Positions 13,314-17,704 of a stretch of 17,704 nucleotides of DNA are shown here, in pieces. The position numbers and the translations under genes are program-made. Positions within the stretch are counted from its first letter, which is position 1. Every line of letters begins with the position of its first letter. The notes under the pieces were generated by a model. The model had not been told where the DNA came from, did no database searches, and saw only the letters and a program-made list of their open reading frames with translations. This stretch comes from Aquifex sp. (lineage in GTDB: Bacteria > Aquificota > Aquificia > Aquificales > Aquificaceae). Where the stretch lies: NCBI GenBank assembly GCA_003978875.1, contig QNXQ01000199.1:1-17704 (forward strand). The letters run 5' to 3'.

Positions 13314-14184
13314 CCCTCTGAAAACTCTGGTACTTGTATCAGTAGTATTAACCTATGTTTTGATGGTTTTCGGAGGTATTGTAACATCTACCGGTTCCGG
13401 GCTCGGATGTCCAGACTGGCCTTTGTGTCACGGACAATTGCTTCCTTTCCAGCTTAAAGAAGAGATTCCAACACCTCCGGCTCCTGTAATAGCTCCTACT
13501 CCACTCCAACCATGGATAGAACAAATCCACAGAATTCTAGGAGGACTAACAGGTTTAGTGCTTTTAGCAACTCTTTTTTACGCCTTTAAAAGAGGAACAT
13601 CTTTTATAAAAAAAGCGTTAGTTTTTATTTTTATAGCTCTTGTTTTTGAAGCCCTTCTCGGAATGAGAGTAGTTGTAACGGAGGCTCCTTTACTTAGGCA
13701 ATTGCTCGATTATATATACACAACATCCCACTTAATACTTTCCGTATTTATACTATCCACAATAACTGTTACCTATTACTATGTGAAGTTTTACGGTGAA
13801 AAGGCTAAGGAATACATTCCCTATGCAGAAGCCCTTTACGTTGCAACTATGTTCCAAATACTCCTGGGGATATTTGTGAGGTATGTAAAAACTTTAGAAT
13901 ACAATCAGTTTGTTTATTATTTGCACATTACATACGCAGCTTTTCTCGTAATACTTTCCCTATTTATAATGTTCAAAGAACTAAATAAATATTCAGTAAT
14001 CACCTTCCTGCTCATGGTTGCTCAAATTTTAGCCGGAGTTGCAACAGTAGTCTCTGGATTTTTCTTACCTTATCTATTTCTACATATAGCTATAGGTTTC
14101 TTTATAGTGGCTTGGGTTTCTTATCTTGTTGCACCTTCCGTTTTAAAAACTTATACAGAATTTAGAGGGGTAGTGCATGAGTGA
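13285..14184 (+). CDS. ctaA: Heme A synthase (CtaA/COX15 family)
   Basis: An eight-helix inner-membrane enzyme of 299 residues that oxidises the C8 methyl of heme O to the formyl of heme A. The four heme-ligand histidines are visible: H82 in WIEQIHRILGG, H149 in TTSHLILS, H214 in YYLHITYA and H267 in LFLHIAIG. E79, in the WIExIH motif, is the conserved acidic residue. The outer loop after helix 1 has TSTGSGLGCPDWPLCHG with C42 and C48, the cysteine pair found in Bacillus-type CtaA. AAGGAGGAG precedes ATG 13285. The stop overlaps ctaB by eight bases, matching the functional order heme B to heme O to heme A. Confidence 0.95.
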   Translation: MNQSEFLRNSPLKTLVLVSVVLTYVLMVFGGIVTSTGSGLGCPDWPLCHGQLLPFQLKEEIPTPPAPVIAPTPLQPWIEQIHRILGGLTGLVLLATLFYAFKRGTSFIKKALVFIFIALVFEALLGMRVVVTEAPLLRQLLDYIYTTSHLILSVFILSTITVTYYYVKFYGEKAKEYIPYAEALYVATMFQILLGIFVRYVKTLEYNQFVYYLHITYAAFLVILSLFIMFKELNKYSVITFLLMVAQILAGVATVVSGFFLPYLFLHIAIGFFIVAWVSYLVAPSVLKTYTEFRGVVHE

Positions 14185-15055
14185 GAAGGCGTTGATTTAC
14201 CAAAATGTCCTGAGGGAATATTTGGTTTTAACAAAACCGGGTATAGTTTCCTTAGTCCTAATAACAACACTCGGAGGAATGTACTTAGGTTCACGGGGAG
14301 ATTTAAATCCCAACCTCGTATTCTGGACTTTAATGGGTACAGGATTAGCAGCAGCGGGTTCTGCAGTCCTTAACATGGTTATAGATAAAGACATAGATAA
14401 GTTAATGGTAAGAACCGCAGAAAGGCCTATTCCGAGAGGTACGGTAAATCCTTTTAAAGCATTGATATTCGGTGTAGTTTTACAAATTCTATCCCTCGCT
14501 ATAATGATAAGCTTTGTGGGATTTCTTCCTGCATTTCTGGTTGCTTTAGCTTCTTTCTCCTATGTAGTGCTATACTCTTTACTCCTTAAACGTAGAAGCC
14601 CTCTCGCTACAGAAATAGGAGGAATATCGGGAGCTCTTCCACCTGTAATAGGTTATGTAGCTTCCTCCGGAGCGGTAGATGTTAACGCAATAGCATTATT
14701 CTTGTTAATGTTTATGTGGCAACCGCCTCACTTTTGGGTTCTGGCTTTAAAATACAGAGAGGACTACAAAAAGGCGGGAATTCCAACACTGCCGGTAGTA
14801 CGTGGAATATTTATAACTAAACTAAAAACATTGGTTTATACAGCTTCCCTCTTCCCTATAAGCTTGATACCTTACTTTACCGGTATGGTCGGGGAAATTT
14901 ACTTTATCACTGCGTTAATTATGAATGTTCTATACCTGGGATTAACCCTTAAATTCTTCTTTTCTAAAAAAGAAGAAAGTATGAAGCTGTTTTTCTTCTC
15001 TATCATATACCTCGCAATCCTTTTCGGGATGATGATTGTTGATATGGTGAAGTAG
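14177..15055 (+). CDS. ctaB: Protoheme IX farnesyltransferase (heme O synthase)
   Basis: A UbiA-family prenyltransferase of 292 residues and about nine helices, attaching a farnesyl group to protoheme IX to make heme O. The first aspartate-rich motif is seen as NMVIDKDIDKLMVRTAERP (N66, D70, D74), followed by the family's RPIPRG. The second conserved loop is PHFWVLALKYREDYKKAGIP with TLPVVRG. LTKPGIVSLVLITTLGG at the N-terminus is also characteristic. It overlaps ctaA by eight bases and is followed, one base after its stop, by the oxidase-like gene. The organism therefore makes heme O and heme A for a nearby enzyme. Confidence 0.96.
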   Translation: MSEKALIYQNVLREYLVLTKPGIVSLVLITTLGGMYLGSRGDLNPNLVFWTLMGTGLAAAGSAVLNMVIDKDIDKLMVRTAERPIPRGTVNPFKALIFGVVLQILSLAIMISFVGFLPAFLVALASFSYVVLYSLLLKRRSPLATEIGGISGALPPVIGYVASSGAVDVNAIALFLLMFMWQPPHFWVLALKYREDYKKAGIPTLPVVRGIFITKLKTLVYTASLFPISLIPYFTGMVGEIYFITALIMNVLYLGLTLKFFFSKKEESMKLFFFSIIYLAILFGMMIVDMVK

Positions 15056-15056
15056 T

Positions 15057-16316
15057 ATGCTTTGGTTTTTTCTCTTTCTTTTATCTATAGCTTTAGGAGG
15101 CTTTTTTGCCCTCCTTGTAGCAATAGCAAGAACTCCAGGGCTTTCAAATTTTTTCCCTCCGGAATACTTTTATCACGGCTTAGTAGGACATGTAGATTCT
15201 GCACTTATAGTAGGGTTATATTCCTTTTTAATCCTTTTATGGCATAGAGTATTTAAGAAGAAAGACCACATTTACAGTTTTATCCCTGCGTTACTTGGCT
15301 TTCTGCTAATAGCTTTACCTGCTATATTTGGGCTAGGACAAGCTTTATGGAACAACTATGTCCCTACAATTATTCATCCTCTATTTTTTACAGGTGTAGC
15401 TTTGTTCTTCCTTTCTGTGTTCTTAAACAGCATACGCTTTCTGCCTCAAGCTATAAGGAACTTTTATTTGGGAAATACCCTTGAAGCTATCCTTTCCACT
15501 ACAGTTATAAATTCCTTTATAATGCCCTTGAATTTATTGTTTTCATACTTTATTACTCCCAAGAGCTTAAATTCTTATGAATACTACGAAGCTTTGTTCT
15601 GGTTTCCCGGACATACCCATCAGTTTGTAAATGCCGGTCTTTTAATATCTGTATGGTTATTACTCCTTAATAGAAGAGTTATAAACTTAAGGTTTATAAA
15701 CTCACTACTTGTAATATTCCCTATAACTTACTTTATAGCTCAGTTTTTCCTTAATCCTTTAAGTGAAGAGGCAAGAGCTATTACCACATGGGGATATGCC
15801 GTAGGAATAGGTATTCCAACGATTCTTTACGGAATAATTATCTTTACTTCAGCTTTGAAGGAAGTGAATTTCTACAGAGCTGTTGTTGTACTATCGGTTT
15901 TTCTCTACCTCATCGGTGCAGGAATGGGTTATATGATTGTAGGAATGGATACCAGGGTACCCGCACACTACCACACGGTAATAGCCAGCATACTTGTAGG
16001 TGTTATGGCTTTTACTTTTGAAATTTTACGGAGCTTTAACTATGTAAGAGATTTAAGTAAGTTTGCGAAAAGCATACCCTTCTTCTACGGTTTTGGAATG
16101 CTACTTTTTACACTAGGACTATTCTGGGCTGGTTTTTTCGGAGCTCCGAGGAAAACACCCGGAACAGATTACATACAAAACTTTAAGGTTTACATTTTTA
16201 TGATACTCATGGGTATGGGTTCAATCTTGTCAGTAATAGGAGGTGCTTCTTTCGTCCTTTACGTTATCAAAACCGTTTTAGGGAGAAAAAACTATGAGGA
16301 AGAGGGAAGAGAGTGA
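15057..16316 (+). CDS. Divergent heme-copper oxidase subunit I-like protein lacking CuB histidines
   Basis: A 419-residue membrane protein with about 12 hydrophobic segments, the helix count of oxidase subunit I. Alignable ba3-type signatures: FYHGLVGHVDSALIVG in helix 2 (H45, low-spin heme ligand), FWFPGHTHQF in helix 6 (H186, first CuB ligand position), IGIPTILYG in helix 8, and TRVPAHYHTVIAS in helix 10 (H304 and H306, the high- and low-spin heme pair). The helix 7 HisHis pair that completes CuB is missing: the corresponding stretch is AQFFLNPLSEEARAITTW. The tyrosine four residues after H186 is Phe190. It therefore probably binds hemes but not a normal CuB. No CuA subunit II is nearby. 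It may be a non-oxygen-reducing relative, an assembly factor or an electron-transfer subunit. It is coupled to ctaB upstream and to a 38-residue peptide downstream. Confidence 0.75.
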   Translation: MLWFFLFLLSIALGGFFALLVAIARTPGLSNFFPPEYFYHGLVGHVDSALIVGLYSFLILLWHRVFKKKDHIYSFIPALLGFLLIALPAIFGLGQALWNNYVPTIIHPLFFTGVALFFLSVFLNSIRFLPQAIRNFYLGNTLEAILSTTVINSFIMPLNLLFSYFITPKSLNSYEYYEALFWFPGHTHQFVNAGLLISVWLLLLNRRVINLRFINSLLVIFPITYFIAQFFLNPLSEEARAITTWGYAVGIGIPTILYGIIIFTSALKEVNFYRAVVVLSVFLYLIGAGMGYMIVGMDTRVPAHYHTVIASILVGVMAFTFEILRSFNYVRDLSKFAKSIPFFYGFGMLLFTLGLFWAGFFGAPRKTPGTDYIQNFKVYIFMILMGMGSILSVIGGASFVLYVIKTVLGRKNYEEEGRE

Positions 16317-16410
16317 AAGAAGATTCAGTATAGTCTTTGCCATTATATTAGCCTTTCTTGCAATTATGACTTACATTGTAGTCTTCATTGCAGCATACTT
16401 GTTAAAATAG
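16294..16410 (+). CDS. 38-residue single-helix membrane peptide, oxidase subunit IIa-like
   Basis: ATG 16294 to TAG 16408-16410 encodes MRKREESERRFSIVFAIILA then FLAIMTYIVVFIAAYLLK. A charged N-terminus is followed by one transmembrane helix (about 13-37). GGGAG lies about eight bases upstream, and the gene overlaps the end of the oxidase-like gene by 23 bases. Size, topology and position resemble subunit IIa of ba3-type oxidases (34 residues in Thermus, also known in Aquifex), a lone helix that replaces a subunit II helix. The resemblance is in pattern only, since such peptides are too short for firm homology. It would normally be missed by gene finders. Confidence 0.6.
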   Translation: MRKREESERRFSIVFAIILAFLAIMTYIVVFIAAYLLK

Positions 16411-16417
16411 GCTAACT

Positions 16418-16816
16418 ATGTATGAAGTCTTAACGTTATTAAGCCTAATAACAATAGGTCTAAGTGGTTTGTTAATACTAACGGGTTTGGTTTTGATAAA
16501 GTTAGGGAAAAGAGAGTGGCATAAAAAGGCTATGCTAACCGCTTCTTTTCTTGCTCTCATATTTGTAATTCTGTACCTAATAAAATCCTCTATATATCCT
16601 CCCAAGAAGTATATGGGTGAACATAAAGAGCTTTACTTCTTTATACTATGGTCTCACACTATTCTTGCAATAATAAACTTTCCCTTAGCAGTTTATACGG
16701 TTTATTTAGGACTAAAAGAAAAGTTTGAAAAGCACAGAAAAATAGCACCTATCACCGCTATGGTTTGGATTTACGTCGCTGTAACGGGATGGATGATATA
16801 CTTTTTCTTACATTAA
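16418..16816 (+). CDS. DUF420 family membrane protein (CtaM/YozB-like)
   Basis: A 132-residue protein of four transmembrane segments (about 3-28, 37-57, 71-96 and 107-130). The invariant histidines of DUF420 can be seen: WHKKAMLTASFLALIF (H36), GEHKELYFFILWSHTILA (H68 and H79) and EKHRKIAPITAMVW (H109), ending in IYVAVTGWMIYFFLH. Members such as the Bacillus/Staphylococcus YozB-CtaM proteins are linked to maturation of heme A-containing oxidases. Its place directly behind ctaA, ctaB and the oxidase-like gene supports such a role here. The histidines could bind heme or metal, which is inference. The start is ATG 16418, seven bases after the 38-residue peptide, with no clear Shine-Dalgarno. Confidence 0.85.
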   Translation: MYEVLTLLSLITIGLSGLLILTGLVLIKLGKREWHKKAMLTASFLALIFVILYLIKSSIYPPKKYMGEHKELYFFILWSHTILAIINFPLAVYTVYLGLKEKFEKHRKIAPITAMVWIYVAVTGWMIYFFLH

Positions 16817-16834
16817 GAATTTAGGGAGGATGTT

Positions 16835-17311
16835 ATGAAAAAATTTCTTTTTCCGTTTTTAGTACTCAGCTCATTTTTGCTTGCTGCTGATTTTGCGTGC
16901 GTAGACACAAACAAAATAGTAAGGGAGTCAAAGTTTATAGCGAAAGCTCAACAGGAATTGAAGGGGGAACTCGAAAAATATCAACAGATGATAGTTCAAA
17001 AACAGAGGAAGATGGAAAACCTTAAGAAAGCCTTGGAAAGCAAAGTTCTTTCGGAGAATGCAAGAAAGAAAAAAATGGAGGAGCTCGAAAAACTGGAAGA
17101 AGACCTCAGAAAACTCCAAGTTGAAGCCCAGACGAAACTCTCAAGAAAAAAAGCTGAGTTGGAAAAGCTGGTTTTCGATAGGGTAATAAATATAGTAAGA
17201 GAAAAAGCTAAAGCTAAAAAATTGAAAGCTGTATTTGACTGCAACACAATGCTATATACGGACAAATCGATAGACATTACAGAGGAAGTTCTTAAAGAGC
17301 TTGATAAATGA
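16835..17311 (+). CDS. Periplasmic chaperone, Skp/OmpH family
   Basis: A 158-residue exported protein. The signal peptide MKKFLFPFLVLSSFLLAA has a KK n-region and a probable cleavage site near residue 17-18. ADFACVDTNKIVRESKFIAKA follows, the strand plus helix start of Skp. A long, heptad-rich, highly charged coiled-coil (about 35-125) forms the tentacle, and the chain returns with a final part containing AKAKKLKAVFDCNTMLYTD and SIDITEEVLKEL, as in Skp (its trimer core). It would hold outer-membrane proteins in the periplasm. GGAGG lies six bases before ATG 16835. C22 and C143 are both in the core strands and could pair. The stop overlaps the Nudix ATG (ATGA). Skp normally sits near bamA or lpxD, so this location is atypical. 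Confidence 0.9.
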   Translation: MKKFLFPFLVLSSFLLAADFACVDTNKIVRESKFIAKAQQELKGELEKYQQMIVQKQRKMENLKKALESKVLSENARKKKMEELEKLEEDLRKLQVEAQTKLSRKKAELEKLVFDRVINIVREKAKAKKLKAVFDCNTMLYTDKSIDITEEVLKELDK

Positions 17312-17704
17312 AGAGGGAATTTTCCGCAGGAGGAGTGCTCTTTAAAGACGATGAAGTGCTTTTAATACAAAATCTTTCGGGTGTTTGGAGTTTTCCAAAG
17401 GGAAATATTGAAGCAGGGGAAACTCCTGAAGAAACCGCTGTAAGGGAAGTCTGGGAAGAAACCAATGTAAAGGGAAAAATTTTGGCCTACATAGGAGAAA
17501 TCCATTACTGGTACAGGTTAAAAGGAGAGAAGGTTTTTAAAACTGTGAAATACTACTTGATGGAGTATATATCTGGTGAACCTCAAGCTTCTTGGGAGGT
17601 AAAAGACGCACGATTTTTTCCTACCGAAGAAACAAAAAAACTGTTAAAGTACAGAGGAGACAAGGAAATTTTTAAAAAAGCCCTGGAACTGCAAGAGAAG
17701 TTTA
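17308..17704 (+). CDS. Nudix hydrolase, Ap4A-hydrolase type (3' end beyond window)
   Basis: At least 132 residues are visible, with only the last few codons and the stop cut off by the window. It begins MKREFSAGGVLFKDDE. The Nudix box runs from G32 to V54: GNIEAGETPEET followed by AVREVWEETNV. It has R46, E47, E50 and E51, the magnesium-binding core, but Asn53 replaces the near-invariant Gly of the box. WSFPKGNIE and GEIHYWYRLKGEK-VFKTVKYY resemble the Aquifex diadenosine tetraphosphate hydrolase whose structure is known; that comparison is from memory. Such enzymes split Ap4A or related dinucleotides. It overlaps the Skp gene by four bases (ATGA). Confidence 0.92.
   Translation, partial: MKREFSAGGVLFKDDEVLLIQNLSGVWSFPKGNIEAGETPEETAVREVWEETNVKGKILAYIGEIHYWYRLKGEKVFKTVKYYLMEYISGEPQASWEVKDARFFPTEETKKLLKYRGDKEIFKKALELQEKF

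Noticed and set aside
1..17704. CRISPR arrays, insertion sequences, intrinsic terminators
   Set aside because: No direct-repeat arrays, transposase genes, or GC-rich hairpins followed by T runs were seen. Most genes overlap or are separated by fewer than 50 bases.

Overview
This window is bacterial, roughly 40% G+C and gene-dense. It almost certainly comes from an Aquifex species. The Fe-type superoxide dismutase, the Nudix hydrolase and the compact citryl-CoA lyase all look very close to Aquifex proteins I know. Tightly overlapping genes and very short mRNA leaders fit the same lineage. The species call rests on recognition, not on a search.

Layout. (1) 1-994, minus strand: a tRNA-Gln gene immediately followed by prs (PRPP synthetase). 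The 3' end of prs is disrupted: its body stops matching the family near base 66-74, and the missing C-terminal segment is readable on the PLUS strand at bases 1-75. This is an inversion or fold-back junction at a 9-bp inverted repeat. (2) 1030-5425, plus strand: an unrecognised 155-aa protein, HslU, an aldehyde dehydrogenase, a stand-alone heptose-1-phosphate adenylyltransferase and an O-methyltransferase, packed with overlaps or gaps of at most 10 bases. (3) 5470-9657, plus strand: class I ribonucleotide reductase small subunit, then KtrB, KtrA and an O-antigen-ligase-like membrane protein, joined by three start/stop overlaps. (4) 9623-11040, minus strand: a fibronectin-III-like lipoprotein and sodA, with a convergent overlap onto the ligase gene. 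(5) 11157-12551, plus strand: a small YgaP-type membrane protein, the RuvX/YqgF resolvase, and citryl-CoA lyase of the reductive TCA cycle, the last with its own apparently leaderless promoter. (6) 12548-16816, plus strand: a TlpA/ResA thioredoxin, a 74-aa membrane protein, heme A synthase, heme O synthase, a 12-helix heme-copper-oxidase-like protein, a 38-aa single-helix peptide and a DUF420 protein. This is an oxidase biogenesis and respiratory cluster. (7) 16835-17704: a Skp/OmpH periplasmic chaperone and a Nudix (Ap4A hydrolase type) gene cut by the window end.

The two strongest leads are at opposite ends. The first is the rearranged prs end. The second is the oxidase-like protein at 15057-16316: it keeps the heme-ligand histidines of B-type (ba3) oxidases but lacks the paired CuB histidines and the cross-linked tyrosine, and a tiny helix resembling ba3 subunit IIa follows it. 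Together with CtaA, CtaB and DUF420 it may form a heme-bearing membrane complex that is not a classical terminal oxidase. No CRISPR array, transposase, rRNA or convincing intrinsic terminator was seen, and no gene-free stretch exceeds about 125 bases.
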